Numbered from the stretch's first letter, positions 48,900-61,706 are shown. The stretch: DNA of 64,000 nucleotides from an uncultured Cedecea sp. (GCF_947498825.1 NZ_CANMLV010000008.1:99780-163779), one strand, 5' to 3'. Notes: a model not told the origin generated them from the letters alone. Made by a program: numbers and translations.

Positions 48900-49916
48900 A
48901 TGCCCAGCTTGCGTTTACTGATTTCTGATTCATACGACCCTTGGTTTAATCTCGCCGTTGAAGAGACTATCTTTCGTCAGATGCCGACGACACAGCGGGT
49001 ATTATTTTTGTGGCGTAACGCAGATACGGTGGTAATTGGTCGCGCGCAGAATCCGTGGAAAGAGTGTAATACCGCGCGAATGGAGCAAGATAATGTTCGT
49101 CTGGCACGACGCAGCAGCGGTGGAGGGGCCGTATTTCATGATTTGGGAAATACCTGCTTTACCTTTATGGCAGGCAAGCCGGAATACGATAAGAGCGTTT
49201 CGACAGCCTTAGTACTCAACGCTCTGCATCATCTGGGTATTCACGCGAAGGCTTCCGGGCGCAATGATTTAGAAGTCGAAACCGCTGATGGTATACGTAA
49301 AATTTCCGGTTCCGCTTATAAAGAAACCTCGGACCGCGGTTTTCATCATGGAACCCTGCTACTGAATGCTGACCTGAGCCGACTTGCGAACTACCTTAAT
49401 CCGGATCCGAAAAAACTTCAGGCTAAAGGCATTACCTCAGTCAGAGCACGGGTAGCCAATCTCACCGATATATCCCCAGGGATCACCCACCAGCAAATAT
49501 GCGATAGCATCAGTGAAGCTTTTTTTGCACTCTACGGTGAACGGGTTGAGGCGGAACATATCTCTCCCCAGGCATTGCCTGACTTACCCGGTTTTGTGGA
49601 AAATTTTGCACGTCAAAGTAGCTGGGAATGGAACTTCGGTCAGGCGCCGGCCTTTAGCCATCTGCTGGACAACCGCTTTAGCTGGGGTGGCATTGAGCTG
49701 CACTTTGATGTCGAAAAAGGGCATATCACGCGCACACAACTGTTCACTGACAGTCTGAACCCGGTGCCTCTGGAAGCGCTGGCAGAACGTCTACAAGGGA
49801 TGCTTTATCGCAGCGATATCCTGCAGCAAGCATGCGAAGCGCTGCTCGTGGAGTATCCGGAGCAAGAGACAGAGTTAAGGGAAGTGGCAAGCTGGATTGC
49901 CGGAGCCGTTCGCTGA
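48900..49916 (+). CDS. lplA: Lipoate-protein ligase A
   Basis: LplA activates exogenous lipoate with ATP and attaches it to the E2 and GcvH lipoyl domains. The ligase signature [20 protein letters not shown] lies near residues 69-88, and RKISGSAYK contains the conserved lysine. Its 338 residues equal E. coli LplA. AAAGGATC precedes the ATG. It ends in a bidirectional terminator facing deoD. Confidence 0.97.
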   Translation: MPSLRLLISDSYDPWFNLAVEETIFRQMPTTQRVLFLWRNADTVVIGRAQNPWKECNTARMEQDNVRLARRSSGGGAVFHDLGNTCFTFMAGKPEYDKSVSTALVLNALHHLGIHAKASGRNDLEVETADGIRKISGSAYKETSDRGFHHGTLLLNADLSRLANYLNPDPKKLQAKGITSVRARVANLTDISPGITHQQICDSISEAFFALYGERVEAEHISPQALPDLPGFVENFARQSSWEWNFGQAPAFSHLLDNRFSWGGIELHFDVEKGHITRTQLFTDSLNPVPLEALAERLQGMLYRSDILQQACEALLVEYPEQETELREVASWIAGAVR

Positions 49917-49930
49917 TCTTTGAAGCTGAC

Positions 49931-49970
49931 AAAAAAGGCGCTGAAAACCACGTTTTCGGCGCCTTTTTAG
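49931..49970 (+). terminator. Bidirectional terminator between lplA and deoD
   Basis: AAAGGCGC-GAAAA and TTTTC-GGCGCCTTTTT pair around CCACG, with A6 before and T5 after. It is an intrinsic terminator for lplA and, read the other way, for the deo operon. Confidence 0.88.
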
Positions 49971-49990
49971 TTATTGCGAAGACAACAAAA

Positions 49991-50710
49991 TTACGCTTTG
50001 TCGCCTAACAACACTGATTCCAGTGCTATCACAATCATATCATTGAAGGTGGTCTGACGTTCAGCCGCAGTGGTCTGCTCATGGGTACGGATATGGTCAG
50101 ATACGGTACAGATAGTCAGGGCTTTCGCTCCAAATTCAGCAGCGACACCGTAGATACCTGCCGCTTCCATTTCCACTCCCAGGATGCCGTATTTTTCCAT
50201 CACGTCAAACATGGTTGGATCGGGACTATAGAACAGGTCTGCTGAGAAGATGTTACCTACGCGGGCATCAACACCCAGTGTTTTCGCTGCGTCAACGGCA
50301 TTACGTACCATATCGAAATCAGCGATCGCTGCAAAATCCTGGTCTTTAAAGCGCAGACGGTTAACTTTAGAGTCAGTACATGCCCCCATTCCGATAACCA
50401 CGTCACGCAGTTTGACATCTGCACGTACTGCACCGCAGGAGCCGACACGGATAATCTTTTTCACGCCAAAATCAGTGATTAACTCTTTCGCATAGATAGA
50501 GCAGGATGGGATCCCCATACCATGACCCATCACAGAGATTTTGCGGCCTTTATAAGTACCGGTGAAACCCAGCATACCGCGAACATTGTTCACTTCACGA
50601 ACATCTTCCAGGAAAGTTTCAGCGATATGTTTAGCACGCAGCGGGTCGCCAGGCATCAGTACGACGTCAGCAAAATCACCCATTTCAGCGTTAATATGTG
50701 GAGTAGCCAT
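49991..50710 (-). CDS. deoD: Purine-nucleoside phosphorylase
   Basis: DeoD phosphorolyses purine (deoxy)nucleosides to base and (deoxy)ribose-1-phosphate. The hexameric bacterial type is recognised by [20 protein letters not shown] at the N-terminus and by [16 protein letters not shown]. It has 239 residues, as in E. coli. It is the last gene of deoC-deoA-deoB-deoD. Confidence 0.98.
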   Translation of the reverse strand: MATPHINAEMGDFADVVLMPGDPLRAKHIAETFLEDVREVNNVRGMLGFTGTYKGRKISVMGHGMGIPSCSIYAKELITDFGVKKIIRVGSCGAVRADVKLRDVVIGMGACTDSKVNRLRFKDQDFAAIADFDMVRNAVDAAKTLGVDARVGNIFSADLFYSPDPTMFDVMEKYGILGVEMEAAGIYGVAAEFGAKALTICTVSDHIRTHEQTTAAERQTTFNDMIVIALESVLLGDKA

Positions 50711-50764
50711 TATTCATTCCTTTTATAATCAGTTAGCTATCGGGTATCTTATAACCCAACCAAA

Positions 50765-52086
<1,322 letters not shown>

Positions 52087-52090
52087 CAGA

Positions 52091-53413
52091 TTACTGACTG
52101 ATCCTACGATATACCGTCGGTGTTGCTTCTGGCGCTTTATCGTCAAGTTTAATGGCCGCTTTCACCGCTTTGGCTGCTTCCTGCCAGCTGCTTTCATCTT
52201 TAGCATGAATCACCGCCAGTGGATGCGAAGTATCAACTTTATCGCCCAGCCGCGCCATATCAGTCAGACCTACACTATAGTCGATAATATCGGAAGCCTG
52301 ACGACGACCACCGCCCATTGATACCACTGCAAGGCCCAAATCACGGGTATCCATCGCAGAAACAAATCCTGCTTTATCAGCATATACAGGTTTCTGGATC
52401 GCTGCTGTCGGCAAGTACTTCGCGTAGTTTTCGACGAAATCAGTTGGGCCGTCCTGAGCGGCAACCATACGACCAAAGACTTCAGCCGCTTTACCATTAT
52501 CCAGTACCGCCTGCAATTTAGCGCGGGCTTCGGCATCGTTCGCTGCAAGATTACCGGAAAGGAGCATTTCGCTACATAACGCCATGGTGACATCAAACAG
52601 ACGCGGATTGCGATACTCACCTGTCAGGAATTGTACTGACTCACGTACTTCAACGGCATTACCGGCGCTGGAAGCCAGAACCTGGTTCATATCTGTCAGT
52701 AGCGCTGTGGTACGGACACCCGCCCCATTTGCGACACCGACAATGGCTTCGGCCAGCAAACCAGACAACTCATAGGTTGGCATAAATGCGCCATTACCCA
52801 CTTTGACATCCATCACCAGGGCATCCAGTCCTTCTGCCAGTTTTTTAGCCAGAATAGAACCAGTAATCAGTGGGATAGAGTCAACGGTCGCGGTAATATC
52901 GCGGGTCGCATAAAAACGTTTATCCGCAGGGGCCAGGGAGCTGGTTTGACCGATAATTGCCACCCCAACTTCTTTAATGATTTTCCGGAAACGGTTATCG
53001 TCCGGGAAAATATTAAAACCTGGAATAGCTTCAAGTTTATCCAGCGTACCACCGGTATGACCCAGCCCTCGCCCGGAAATCATTGGCACATAACCTCCAC
53101 ATGCAACGACCATTGGGCCAAGCATCAATGAAGTCACATCGCCTACCCCACCGGTTGAATGTTTATCAACAACGGGGCCATTGAGGTTCAGACTTTTCCA
53201 ATCAAGCACAGTGCCTGAGTCACGCATCGCCATGGTCAGCGAGACTCTTTCCGGCATGCTCATATCGTTGAAAAAGATGGTCATTGCAAGTGCGGCAATC
53301 TGTCCTTCAGAGATAGTATTGTCGCGGATTCCATTGATAAAAAAGCGAATTTCCTCATCGCTTAAAACTTTGCCATCACGTTTTTTACGAATGATTTCTT
53401 GTGCGAGAAACAT
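52091..53413 (-). CDS. deoA: Thymidine phosphorylase
   Basis: DeoA phosphorolyses thymidine and deoxyuridine. The phosphate-binding signature [17 protein letters not shown] lies near residues 83-99, and [15 protein letters not shown] follows. The ATG at 53411-53413 with AGGAGG upstream gives 440 residues, as in E. coli. It is the second gene of the deo operon. Confidence 0.98.
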   Translation of the reverse strand: MFLAQEIIRKKRDGKVLSDEEIRFFINGIRDNTISEGQIAALAMTIFFNDMSMPERVSLTMAMRDSGTVLDWKSLNLNGPVVDKHSTGGVGDVTSLMLGPMVVACGGYVPMISGRGLGHTGGTLDKLEAIPGFNIFPDDNRFRKIIKEVGVAIIGQTSSLAPADKRFYATRDITATVDSIPLITGSILAKKLAEGLDALVMDVKVGNGAFMPTYELSGLLAEAIVGVANGAGVRTTALLTDMNQVLASSAGNAVEVRESVQFLTGEYRNPRLFDVTMALCSEMLLSGNLAANDAEARAKLQAVLDNGKAAEVFGRMVAAQDGPTDFVENYAKYLPTAAIQKPVYADKAGFVSAMDTRDLGLAVVSMGGGRRQASDIIDYSVGLTDMARLGDKVDTSHPLAVIHAKDESSWQEAAKAVKAAIKLDDKAPEATPTVYRRISQ

Positions 53414-53472
53414 CTGAACCTCCTGCAAAAATTCGAGGTAAAAGACGGTGCCTGTGGCACCGTCTGATAAGA

Positions 53473-54252
53473 TTAGTAGCTGCTGGCGCTTTTACCGTCG
53501 CCATGACCAAGTGTTTTTAGCAAACTGGCCAGTAAGCTGGATGCACCGAAGCGGTAGTGACGCGAGTCTGCCCAGTCAGCACCAAACAGGTTATCGGCAA
53601 TAGCAAGGAATTGAGCTGCGTCTTCTGCGCTGCGAACGCCGCCCGCAGGTTTAAAGCCCACTGTTTTTTCTACGCCAAGGTCACGAATAACTTCGAGCAT
53701 AATGCGCGCACTTTCTGGTGTCGCATTGACGGGAACTTTACCTGTAGAGGTTTTAATGAAATCAGCGCCTGCTTTAATAGAAATGGTCGATGCTTTACGA
53801 ATAAGCTCTTCGGTTTTTAGCTCGCCGGTTTCAATAATCACTTTCAGCAGAACATTTGCGCTGGCACAAGCATCTTTACAGGCTTTAACCAAGTCAAAAC
53901 CAACCTGTTCATTACCTGCTATCAAAGCACGATACGGAAATACAACATCCACTTCATCCGCACCGTAAGCAATTGCAGCGCGCGTTTCTGCCAGCGCGAT
54001 ATCAATATCATCATTACCATGAGGGAAGTTGGTGACAGTCGCGATACGAATATCAGGTGTGCCTTGCTCTTTCAGAGCCTTACGTGCAACCGGGATAAAA
54101 CGAGGATAGATACAGATAGCTGCGGTGTTACCGACCGGCGTTTTCGCCTGGTGACACAAGGCGATGACTTTTTCATCCGTGTCATCGGTATTCAGGGTGG
54201 TCAGGTCCATCAGTTTCAGTGCACGCAGGCTACTGGTGTTTAAATCGGTCAT
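53473..54252 (-). CDS. deoC: Deoxyribose-phosphate aldolase
   Basis: DeoC splits deoxyribose-5-phosphate to acetaldehyde and glyceraldehyde-3-phosphate. The Schiff-base lysine is in [13 protein letters not shown], near residue 167, and the proton-relay lysine is in [10 protein letters not shown] near 201. The ATG at 54250-54252 with GGAGAG upstream gives 259 residues; an open frame 63 codons longer reaches into the promoter region and is not used. It is the first gene of deoCABD. Confidence 0.98.
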   Translation of the reverse strand: MTDLNTSSLRALKLMDLTTLNTDDTDEKVIALCHQAKTPVGNTAAICIYPRFIPVARKALKEQGTPDIRIATVTNFPHGNDDIDIALAETRAAIAYGADEVDVVFPYRALIAGNEQVGFDLVKACKDACASANVLLKVIIETGELKTEELIRKASTISIKAGADFIKTSTGKVPVNATPESARIMLEVIRDLGVEKTVGFKPAGGVRSAEDAAQFLAIADNLFGADWADSRHYRFGASSLLASLLKTLGHGDGKSASSY

Positions 54253-54392
54253 AATTCTCTCCAACAAAAGGGCTAGATGTCTCCGGCCTGGAAACTCAAC
54301 ACGTTGGAGCGGACTTGGTTCCTTGAAGAAGAGAAGCCAGCAACACTTCTCACATAAGATCCTTCTTTCCGCTAATTCACTATCAGCTTCAA

Positions 54393-54442
54393 TGTTAGAA
54401 TCATAACATTCAAGTTGAAGTGTATTTGTGCGCTGAGTCACA
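54393..54442 (-). promoter_or_regulatory. deo promoter: DeoR-type operator over the -10 and CRP site
   Basis: TGTTAGAATCATAACA (54393-54408) matches the DeoR operator at 14 of 16 positions. On the minus strand it overlaps a -10 TATGAT (54400-54405). TGTGC-N6-TCACA (54427-54442), a good CRP site, is centred about 41 bp upstream of the start point this -10 implies, the usual activating distance. This is the layout of E. coli deoP2. Confidence 0.75.
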
Positions 54443-54480
54443 AAAGACGAAGCATGAACTGCAAGATTGCATCAATTGTA

Positions 54481-54496
54481 TGTGACATTAGCCGCA
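54481..54496 (-). promoter_or_regulatory. Second CRP-like site of the deo promoter
   Basis: TGTGA-N6-CCGCA lies 54 bp upstream of the first CRP site. In E. coli deoP2 the two CRP sites are about 53 bp apart and CytR binds between them, so CytR control is likely here. The right half-site is weak. Confidence 0.5.
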
Positions 54497-54565
54497 AAAA
54501 AGGCGGAGGAGTTCATGAACAGAACACGAAAATGGCGGGTGAGCCTCCCGCCATTCCGAAGTCAC

Positions 54566-54585
54566 AATGTTATAATTATAACATT
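54566..54585. promoter_or_regulatory. 20-bp perfect palindrome, second DeoR-type operator
   Basis: AATGTTATAATTATAACATT is a perfect palindrome. Its inner 16 bp differ from the DeoR consensus at two mirror-image positions. It lies about 170 bp from the first operator and 12 bp beyond the 3' end of the nucleoside transporter gene, so it could allow looping between two DeoR sites. It may also be an operator for another promoter of the operon. Confidence 0.6.
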
Positions 54586-54597
54586 TATCACGAATTA

Positions 54598-55875
54598 TTA
54601 AAGCGCCAAAAATATTCCTGCAATAGTGGCACTCATCAAGTTTGATAATGTCCCCGCGACAACGGCTTTCAAACCAAGCTGGGCAACATCATGACGACGC
54701 ATCGGTGCCATACTGCCCAACCCACCAATGAGGATAGCTATAGATGAGAGGTTCGCAAATCCGCAGAGCGCAAAAGAGATGATTGCTTTGGTATTTGCCG
54801 ATAATACTTGCAGTCCTGCCGCAGCCACTTCAGCCTCATCTTTCAGATAAGCACCAAAGTTCAGATAGGCAACAAACTCATTAATAATCAGTTTTTGACC
54901 AATAAAGGAACCAGCAACCTGCGCTTCAGCCCAGGGAACACCAATCAGCCAGGCCACAGGAGAGAACACCCAGCCCAGAATCAACTCCATGGTCAGTTGT
55001 GGATAGTTAAACCAGCCACCAATGCCAGAAAGAATACCGTTTAACAGGGCAATCAATGCCACAAAGGCCAGTAACATCGCTCCGACATTCAGCGCCAGCT
55101 GCATACCCGAGGCTGCACCAGAAGCGGCTGCATCAAGAATATTCGTTGGACGATCGGGGTCGTTTTCCATTGACTCAAGATGCGGAGCATCGTTCGGTTT
55201 TTCTGTCTCCGGCATCATCAGTTTTGAGAACAGCAGACCACCAGGAGCCGCCATAAAGGAAGCTGCTATCAGATATTCCAGCGGTACGCCCATCTGGGCG
55301 TATCCTGCCAGCACAGAACCGGCTACGGATGCCAGACCACCGCTCATGACAGTAAAGAGCTCTGAACGCGTCATGGTGGCAATATAAGGACGTACAACCA
55401 GAGGGGCTTCTGTCTGACCAACAAAGATATTGGCCGTCGCAGAAAGTGATTCAGTACGCGAGGTTTTCAGTAGCTTATGTAAGCCACCACCGAGGATACG
55501 AATCACCCACTGCATGATGCCGATATAGTAGAGCACGGCGATCAGTGATGAGAAAAAGACGATAACCGGTAAGACACGGAGGGCAAAGACAAAGCCACCG
55601 CCGCCGAAAACTTCGAACATTTTGTCTGATACCAGGCCGCCAAACAGGAAGGAGATCCCCGCGTTACCGTAACCGATAACGTTGGCAACACCTTCAGACA
55701 TGGCAAGTAAAACAGCCCTCCCCGCCGGAACATAAAGGACTAACGCACCGATACCCACTTGAAGCGCCCAGGCGCCAATAACAGTGCGCAGATTGATCGC
55801 TTTACGATTGGTCGACAACAGCACGGCGACCAGTATCAAAGCGAGCATACCAACCAACCCAATAAGGATTTGCAT
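54598..55875 (-). CDS. Concentrative nucleoside transporter (NupC/CNT family)
   Basis: This 425-residue inner-membrane protein has the CNT signatures [13 protein letters not shown] and [18 protein letters not shown], with many hydrophobic helices. CNT carriers import nucleosides with H+ or Na+. I use the ATG at 55873-55875 ([11 protein letters not shown]); the longer frame adds 21 non-conserved residues. It lies just upstream of deoC in the same direction, so nucleoside uptake is linked to deo catabolism. E. coli has yjjI-yjjW at this place instead. A CRP-like site lies upstream. It could be called NupC or NupX type; I leave the symbol open. Confidence 0.92.
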   Translation of the reverse strand: MQILIGLVGMLALILVAVLLSTNRKAINLRTVIGAWALQVGIGALVLYVPAGRAVLLAMSEGVANVIGYGNAGISFLFGGLVSDKMFEVFGGGGFVFALRVLPVIVFFSSLIAVLYYIGIMQWVIRILGGGLHKLLKTSRTESLSATANIFVGQTEAPLVVRPYIATMTRSELFTVMSGGLASVAGSVLAGYAQMGVPLEYLIAASFMAAPGGLLFSKLMMPETEKPNDAPHLESMENDPDRPTNILDAAASGAASGMQLALNVGAMLLAFVALIALLNGILSGIGGWFNYPQLTMELILGWVFSPVAWLIGVPWAEAQVAGSFIGQKLIINEFVAYLNFGAYLKDEAEVAAAGLQVLSANTKAIISFALCGFANLSSIAILIGGLGSMAPMRRHDVAQLGLKAVVAGTLSNLMSATIAGIFLAL

Positions 55876-56016
55876 ACAGATTCCCTGTGTATTTTGATGA
55901 GGAAACGCGGCCGAATCAGCCAACGCTAAGTCAGACAAATTATAACGTTAGGTGACAATTTTATAGTTAACCTAATCACAGGGATTTAGTAATACATCGA
56001 AACATTTACGTCAAAA

Positions 56017-56032
56017 AGTGATATTAATCACA
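56017..56032. promoter_or_regulatory. CRP-like site upstream of the nucleoside transporter
   Basis: AGTGATATTAATCACA is near-perfectly symmetrical and close to the CRP consensus TGTGA-N6-TCACA. It lies about 140 bp before the transporter start and just after the yjjV stop codon, so catabolite control of nucleoside uptake is plausible. Confidence 0.5.
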
Positions 56033-56039
56033 CTTTTTT

Positions 56040-56819
56040 TCACGGGAGGGAGAATAGCTTTTCGGTGTTGTCTTTTAGCGCAGTGGCAATTTCTTCCGGA
56101 GACTCACGCCGTAACTCACACAATACCTGATAAACAAGAGCAGCTCGCTCCGGACGATTAGGCTGACCTTGCCAGCCATTAAGCGGCATATCCGGCGCAT
56201 CCGTTTCCAGTACCAGCGAGGAGAGAGGCAAGGCAGCCATCACATCGCGCGTTTTGCTGGCGCGGGGATAAGTAATTGTGCCGCCAACGCCAATACAATA
56301 ACCCAGTGAAATAAAGCGCTCGGCTTGCTGCAGACTCCCCGAAAAGCCATGAACCACTCCAGTGCGGGGAAGCTGATGGCGTTTTAAGTGACTCGCCAGC
56401 ACATCATGCGTGCGGCGTGAATGAAGAATTACCGGAAGATCATAACGTTTTGCCAGTTTCAGCTGAGCATCCAGCAGTTGTTGTTGTTTCTCAAACTGTG
56501 GGATATCCATATACAGATCGAGACCAATCTCGCCTATAGCAATCAGTTTACTGGTCTTGTTTTGTAAATACTGTTCCAGTAAGTCGAGATCTGAAAAATC
56601 ATGTTTATCAATAACGATCGGATGTAATCCTAAGGCAGCGTAAAGAGCGCTATAGTTTTCAGCAAGCTCTGATACCCGCTGAAAATACTGTGCCTCTACC
56701 GCAGGCACAATAATTTTCGTCACTCCCGCCTCTGCAGCAAGCGCGAGACTTTCACGCTCGTTGCCATAAAATGGCGGAAAATCAAAATGACAATGAGTAT
56801 CGAAAAACATCACACTCAC
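56040..56819 (-). CDS. yjjV: TatD-family metal-dependent hydrolase YjjV (GUG start)
   Basis: YjjV is one of the TatD-type deoxyribonuclease/hydrolase paralogues. Metal ligands are in FFDTHCHFDFPPF at the N-terminus, GEIGLDLYMD in the middle and LETDAPDMPLNG near the C-terminus. The GTG at 56817-56819 overlaps the yjjU stop as GTGA, indicating translational coupling; the internal ATG three codons later is an alternative. The length of 259 residues fits (E. coli 259). Confidence 0.93.
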   Translation of the reverse strand: MSVMFFDTHCHFDFPPFYGNERESLALAAEAGVTKIIVPAVEAQYFQRVSELAENYSALYAALGLHPIVIDKHDFSDLDLLEQYLQNKTSKLIAIGEIGLDLYMDIPQFEKQQQLLDAQLKLAKRYDLPVILHSRRTHDVLASHLKRHQLPRTGVVHGFSGSLQQAERFISLGYCIGVGGTITYPRASKTRDVMAALPLSSLVLETDAPDMPLNGWQGQPNRPERAALVYQVLCELRRESPEEIATALKDNTEKLFSLP

Positions 56820-57922
56820 GCTAAATCCTTATCATCATGCAGAGCATCATTTGCTGGCTCTGTCCTGATAAGCGAAGCCATTTCCGGCTGAGCGACCGAT
56901 GCATTTTCTTCTTGAGAGACTGGCGTTTCAATAGCGGCCCTCGCGACCGGGCTTGATGAAATATATCGCCTGATAGGAGGTTTATCCACCAGTAATCGCC
57001 CCACGGTGGCGAGAAAATAGCGGCCACACAGTCGCCCCATTTTATAGTCGATATTGAGCGCAGATAACCTGCTTCCCAGTGCATTGCTGAGTAACGCTTT
57101 TGGAGGGTGGATCTCAAAAATACGCACATTATCCGGAGGATTCTCAATAAAATGCTGGGTCTCGCTATAGCAAGTCTGGTGGTGCTGAGCCATCACTAAT
57201 AATTGTTGTAAGTTTCCTTCACTCAACCAGTTTTCCATATGCTTTAACCAGCGGGCAGGATAAATAATCTGTGAAGGAACGGTACGAATAACGACTACCG
57301 TTTCAGCCCCGCGCCTGACCGCTTCATGTACAGGGATTGCATCGCTTATCCCACCATCAAGATAGTTAACCCCTTCAATTTCAACACCATTGCGATAAAA
57401 ACCAGGGATCGCGCTGGATGCCTTAAGGATGTTAAGCCACGAGTCATGCGTCGGCGCAAAATACTCAGCCTTAAAATCATCACTACGACAAGCGCACATA
57501 TAAAATTCTTTGCCCTTATCAAACAACGCTTTCGCATGTGACATAGCCAGCGGTGACTGGCTGGCAGTCGAATCCATCAGCCAGTCGAGATCGATTAAAT
57601 TACCGCCACGTACAAAACGTAACGGATTAAAAAATTCTCGCCGAGTGGTATAGCGTGTAATGACATTGCGGGCATAGCCACGCTGATTACAGAGATAGGC
57701 TGAAAGGTTCTGAGCACCCGCAGATGTTCCCAGAAGTAAGTCAAAGGGGTTAAAACCTGCACGCATAAACTCGTCCAGTACACCCGCAGTAAAAATCCCC
57801 CGCTGACCTCCCCCTTCACAGACGAGGGCCACTTTACCGGTATGAAAAGGTATCAGTTCAAGCGGTGCAATATTGCCTAGAGTAACGGGTATTCGATGCC
57901 CCACGGTGACGTCCTCAACCAT
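56816..57922 (-). CDS. yjjU: Patatin-like phospholipase YjjU
   Basis: YjjU belongs to the patatin family of lipid acyl hydrolases. The oxyanion loop is EGGGQRGIFTAGVLDEF, the nucleophile elbow is LLGTSAGAQN and the catalytic Asp is in YLDGGISDAIPV. It has 368 residues, slightly longer than E. coli YjjU, with a low-complexity tail after about residue 320. It forms an operon with yjjV. Confidence 0.92.
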   Translation of the reverse strand: MVEDVTVGHRIPVTLGNIAPLELIPFHTGKVALVCEGGGQRGIFTAGVLDEFMRAGFNPFDLLLGTSAGAQNLSAYLCNQRGYARNVITRYTTRREFFNPLRFVRGGNLIDLDWLMDSTASQSPLAMSHAKALFDKGKEFYMCACRSDDFKAEYFAPTHDSWLNILKASSAIPGFYRNGVEIEGVNYLDGGISDAIPVHEAVRRGAETVVVIRTVPSQIIYPARWLKHMENWLSEGNLQQLLVMAQHHQTCYSETQHFIENPPDNVRIFEIHPPKALLSNALGSRLSALNIDYKMGRLCGRYFLATVGRLLVDKPPIRRYISSSPVARAAIETPVSQEENASVAQPEMASLIRTEPANDALHDDKDLA

Positions 57923-58054
57923 TTAATAAATATATCTCTGGATTTTTAGCATAAAGCGCGACGGGCAGGAAGACGTGGATTATGGCAGAATATGAAAATG
58001 GCTCAGCCAGTCAAAAAACTGGCTGAGAAAAAGGTGTTTGCTTGTCAGATTTTG

Positions 58055-58216
58055 TTATCGTCGACTGCGTCCGGTAAACAAGCTGACCAGGAACAGAACC
58101 AGACCAACAACAAAAACGACTTTTGCAGCCCAGGCAGCAGTACCTGCAAGACCACCGAAACCTAATGCTGCGGCAATAATTGCAATAATTAGAAAAATAA
58201 TTCCCCAACGAAACAT
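58055..58216 (-). CDS. ytjA: Small membrane protein YtjA (UPF0391, DUF1328)
   Basis: This 53-residue protein starts [20 protein letters not shown] and ends FTGRSRR, nearly the E. coli YtjA sequence. It has two hydrophobic segments and probably crosses the inner membrane twice. AGGAGAG precedes the ATG at 58214-58216. In E. coli it lies next to osmY, as here. Its function is unknown. Confidence 0.93.
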   Translation of the reverse strand: MFRWGIIFLIIAIIAAALGFGGLAGTAAWAAKVVFVVGLVLFLVSLFTGRSRR

Positions 58217-58384
58217 AAGACTCTCCTCACCATAGTTAAATTTATCACCTTATCAATAGACAGATAACGCTCTGTCCTACAGGCAACACTTCGTTATTAT
58301 AAGGAGCTACGTATCACTCTACGGGACAGTAGCCGGAGCATACTTTTGTTTTCTATCCGCCATACCTCAGGTTGTACGATGTGA

Positions 58385-59011
58385 TTATTGAACGACCTGC
58401 AGGTCATTCTTAACACTCTTAACGCCATCTACGGCTTTAGTAATGCTTTCGACCTGTGCCGCCTGAGCATTTGATTTAACATCTCCGGTTAACTGGACAA
58501 CTCCGTCCGTCGTTTCGACTCCGATATGACGGGAAGCAATATCCCCTTCTGAGAGCAGTTTCGCTTTCACTTTACTGGTAATCAGCGCGTCGTCGGTATA
58601 ATCACTGACCGTTTCTGATGCGGATTTACTCCCGTCCTCAGCAACGTGCAGTTTATCGCTTACCGAAGTGACACCTTCAACATTGCCTGCGACAATCACT
58701 GCCAGTTCTGCCTCATTCTGGCTTCCGACAAAACCGCTCAAGGTCACGACACCTTTCTCGGTATTCACAGAAATATCCGTACTCTTGATACTTTTCTGGT
58801 CGATAAGTCCCGCTTTCACTCGTGCAGTAATGGCGCTGTCATCCACAAAGTCACCGACCTGTCCCATTGAACTATCGATTTTTTTCCCGATGGATTCAAT
58901 GCCAGACTCTGACTGTGAAGCCATGGTCTGTTGTGCAAAAGCACCCGCACTTATCAGTGAAGAACCCAACACAACCGCCAGCAGAGTTTTTGATATTGTT
59001 GTCTTAGTCAT
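58385..59011 (-). CDS. osmY: Periplasmic BON-domain protein OsmY
   Basis: OsmY is a periplasmic protein induced by hyperosmotic stress and stationary phase, with chaperone activity. A signal peptide ends near AGAFAQQTM. Two BON domains follow: about residues 56-125 ([20 protein letters not shown]) and 137-205 ([20 protein letters not shown]). The 208 residues compare with 201 in E. coli. Its place between ytjA and prfC is conserved. Confidence 0.95.
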   Translation of the reverse strand: MTKTTISKTLLAVVLGSSLISAGAFAQQTMASQSESGIESIGKKIDSSMGQVGDFVDDSAITARVKAGLIDQKSIKSTDISVNTEKGVVTLSGFVGSQNEAELAVIVAGNVEGVTSVSDKLHVAEDGSKSASETVSDYTDDALITSKVKAKLLSEGDIASRHIGVETTDGVVQLTGDVKSNAQAAQVESITKAVDGVKSVKNDLQVVQ

Positions 59012-59292
59012 CGCCTTACTCCTGTAGGTTTGGTCATCGTTGAAGCTGTGTATTTCCGTTGAACGACAAAATCATTAGTGGTTCGTATCGTGGTAACAAT
59101 CAAATAAAAAATAACACGCTACAATTGATACAATTTGCACTCTATTCATTCAACAAAATTGTCACCAACATGTTAAATATAGCAAACCATTGTGAAAAAT
59201 CTCGGCCGGTCGCTCAAAAAAAGAGCAAAAAAGAGAAAGTAATGGGAAATTGAGAACATTCTGTATCAGGCGTTTCAGGCAGAAAACACAGA

Positions 59293-59316
59293 AGAGCGCG
59301 GCAGAAACCGCGCTCT
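59293..59316 (-). terminator. Probable prfC terminator
   Basis: AGAGCGCGG and CCGCGCTCT pair over 9 bp around a 6-nt loop, 10 nt after the prfC stop. On the minus strand it is followed by TCTGTGTTTTCTG, an interrupted T-run, so efficiency is uncertain. Confidence 0.6.
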
Positions 59317-59326
59317 GGAAGGGATA

Positions 59327-60916
59327 TTAGTGTTCGCGAGTTTTACGGAAACTCACTTCAGGGTAACGTTCCTGCGTCAGGTTAAGATTAACCATTGTCG
59401 GCGCGATATAGGTCAGATTATCACCACCATCCAGCGCGAGCTGCATCTCGTTCTTACGCTGGAACTCATCAAACTTCTTCGCATTATCACTCTCAACCCA
59501 GCGTGCGGTTGCGACGTTAACCGACTCGTAAATCGCTTCGACGTTATATTCGCTTTTCAGGCGCGCCACGACGACATCAAACTGAAGCACACCGACCGCA
59601 CCAACGATAAGATCGTTATTCGCAATCGGGCGGAACACCTGAACTGCACCTTCCTCAGATAACTGAACCAGACCTTTCAGCAACTGTTTTTGCTTCAGCG
59701 GATCGCGCAGGCGGATACGACGGAACAGCTCCGGCGCAAAGTTCGGGATACCGGTGAACTTCATCATTTCACCCTGGGTAAAAGTATCACCGATCTGAAT
59801 GGTACCGTGGTTATGCAAACCAATGATATCACCCGGATAAGCTTCCTCTACGTGAGAACGATCGCCCGCCATAAAGGTTAGAGCATCGGAAATCACGACA
59901 TCTTTACCGGTACGAACCTGGCGCAGCTTCATCCCTTTCTCATACTGACCCGACACCACGCGCATAAAGGCCACACGGTCACGGTGTTTAGGATCCATGT
60001 TCGCCTGAATCTTAAAAACAAAGCCGGTGAACTTCTCTTCTTCTGCATTAACGGTACGGGTATCAGTGTTACGCGGCATTGGCGCCGGAGCCCATTCCAC
60101 CAGGCCGTCCAGCATATGGTCAACGCCAAAGTTACCCAAGGCAGTACCAAAGAATACTGGGGTAATTTCACCTGCCAGGAACAACTCGCAGTCAAATTCG
60201 TTGGAAGCGCCCTTTACCAGCTCCAGTTCGTCACGTAACTGGGCCGCCAGCTCTTCCCCCACAGCGCTGTCCAGCTCTGGGTTATTGAGCCCTTTAATAA
60301 TACGTACTTCCTGAATGGTGTGACCTTTACCGGATTGATAAAGATAGGTTTCGTCTTTATAGAGGTGGTAGACACCTTTGAATAACTTGCCACAGCCAAT
60401 CGGCCAGGTGATGGGTGAACAGGCAATTTTCAGCTCATGTTCCACTTCATCCAGCAATTCCATAGGGTCACGAATATCGCGGTCCAGCTTATTCATAAAA
60501 GTCAGGATCGGCGTATCACGCAGACGGGTAACTTCCATCAGCTTACGGGTACGATCTTCTACACCTTTAGCCGCATCGATAACCATCAGACAGCAGTCGA
60601 CGGCAGTCAGAGTACGGTAAGTATCTTCAGAGAAGTCTTCGTGTCCCGGGGTATCGAGCAGGTTAACCAGGCTGTCATGGTATGGGAACTGCATCACAGA
60701 GGTGGTAATCGAGATACCACGCTGTTTTTCCATTTCCATCCAGTCAGACTTAGCATGCTGACTGGAACCACGGCCTTTGACCGTACCGGCGGTTTGAATA
60801 GCCTGTCCGAACAGCAACACTTTTTCAGTGATCGTTGTTTTACCGGCATCCGGGTGAGAGATTATCGCGAAGGTGCGACGTTTCGACACCTCTTGTAAAA
60901 AAGGAGACAAAGTCAT
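59327..60916 (-). CDS. prfC: Peptide chain release factor 3
   Basis: RF3 is the GTPase that recycles RF1 and RF2 after termination. The G1 motif is [15 protein letters not shown]3 is [11 protein letters not shown], and G4 is FMNKLDRD. The ATG at 60914-60916 starts [18 protein letters not shown] and gives 529 residues as in E. coli; the longer frame upstream adds 13 residues without family support. Confidence 0.98.
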   Translation of the reverse strand: MTLSPFLQEVSKRRTFAIISHPDAGKTTITEKVLLFGQAIQTAGTVKGRGSSQHAKSDWMEMEKQRGISITTSVMQFPYHDSLVNLLDTPGHEDFSEDTYRTLTAVDCCLMVIDAAKGVEDRTRKLMEVTRLRDTPILTFMNKLDRDIRDPMELLDEVEHELKIACSPITWPIGCGKLFKGVYHLYKDETYLYQSGKGHTIQEVRIIKGLNNPELDSAVGEELAAQLRDELELVKGASNEFDCELFLAGEITPVFFGTALGNFGVDHMLDGLVEWAPAPMPRNTDTRTVNAEEEKFTGFVFKIQANMDPKHRDRVAFMRVVSGQYEKGMKLRQVRTGKDVVISDALTFMAGDRSHVEEAYPGDIIGLHNHGTIQIGDTFTQGEMMKFTGIPNFAPELFRRIRLRDPLKQKQLLKGLVQLSEEGAVQVFRPIANNDLIVGAVGVLQFDVVVARLKSEYNVEAIYESVNVATARWVESDNAKKFDEFQRKNEMQLALDGGDNLTYIAPTMVNLNLTQERYPEVSFRKTREH

Positions 60917-61004
60917 GTTGATATCTTCTTTGATATACGCGCGGACATCCTCCACGCGTTGAGTAAAGGTTAACTGGGGTTATTTTACCCTTTAGGGCAA
61001 ACAA

Positions 61005-61688
61005 TCAACTATCTGTTTTACACAACAGTTGCTCCAATTCACTTAAAGTCGAGACTTGCCAGGTTGGATGAATACCTTCCGGCAAGCTGCGCCCGTGCAT
61101 ATTGAGCCAGCACGTGGCAATTCCGGCATTCATTCCCCCCAGAATATCTGACTCTGGGGTGTCTCCAACCATTAAAATACGAGAGAGTGGCGGATTTCCC
61201 ATTCTGGCAAACGTATACTCGAAAATTCTGGGATCTGGCTTAGCAATGCCCACTTGTTCAGAAATAACCAGCAAGTCAAAATGGCCACTCAAACCAGTAC
61301 GCTCCAGGCGAGTTTGCTGTAGTGCCGTAAATCCATTAGTAATGATACCTGTCTTTACTTTTCCCTGCAGGGCATCAAGTAAAGAAACAGCACCGGGTAA
61401 TGGCGCACAAATCTCTGCCATTGCCGATAAGAATGCATCATTCAGTTCACTGGAAGAAACATCAAGACGCTGAGCCCAGCCTTCAAAGCGCTGAAGCTGA
61501 AGCTGCATCGCAGTGATAACACCATTCTGGTAGTCTACCCATAATGGTTTATTAACTAACTGATATTCCTGGAAATCATCCTCAGTAAAATTCACGTCAT
61601 AGTTAACAAACATCCGCTGTAAACCCGCGAATGAGTCAAAGGTAAACAACGTTTCATCCGCATCAAATAAAATCCAATCCCAGTTCAT
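61005..61688 (-). CDS. yjjG: HAD-family 5'-nucleotidase YjjG
   Basis: YjjG is a house-cleaning dUMP/dTMP and non-canonical nucleotide phosphatase. The HAD nucleophile motif is [13 protein letters not shown], the second motif is [11 protein letters not shown], and the magnesium-binding motif is [13 protein letters not shown]. The length is 227 residues (225 in E. coli). It follows rimI by 18 nt in the holD-rimI-yjjG operon. Confidence 0.95.
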   Translation of the reverse strand: MNWDWILFDADETLFTFDSFAGLQRMFVNYDVNFTEDDFQEYQLVNKPLWVDYQNGVITAMQLQLQRFEGWAQRLDVSSSELNDAFLSAMAEICAPLPGAVSLLDALQGKVKTGIITNGFTALQQTRLERTGLSGHFDLLVISEQVGIAKPDPRIFEYTFARMGNPPLSRILMVGDTPESDILGGMNAGIATCWLNMHGRSLPEGIHPTWQVSTLSELEQLLCKTDS

Positions 61689-61706
61689 CTAAATACCTTT
61701 TTCGAA

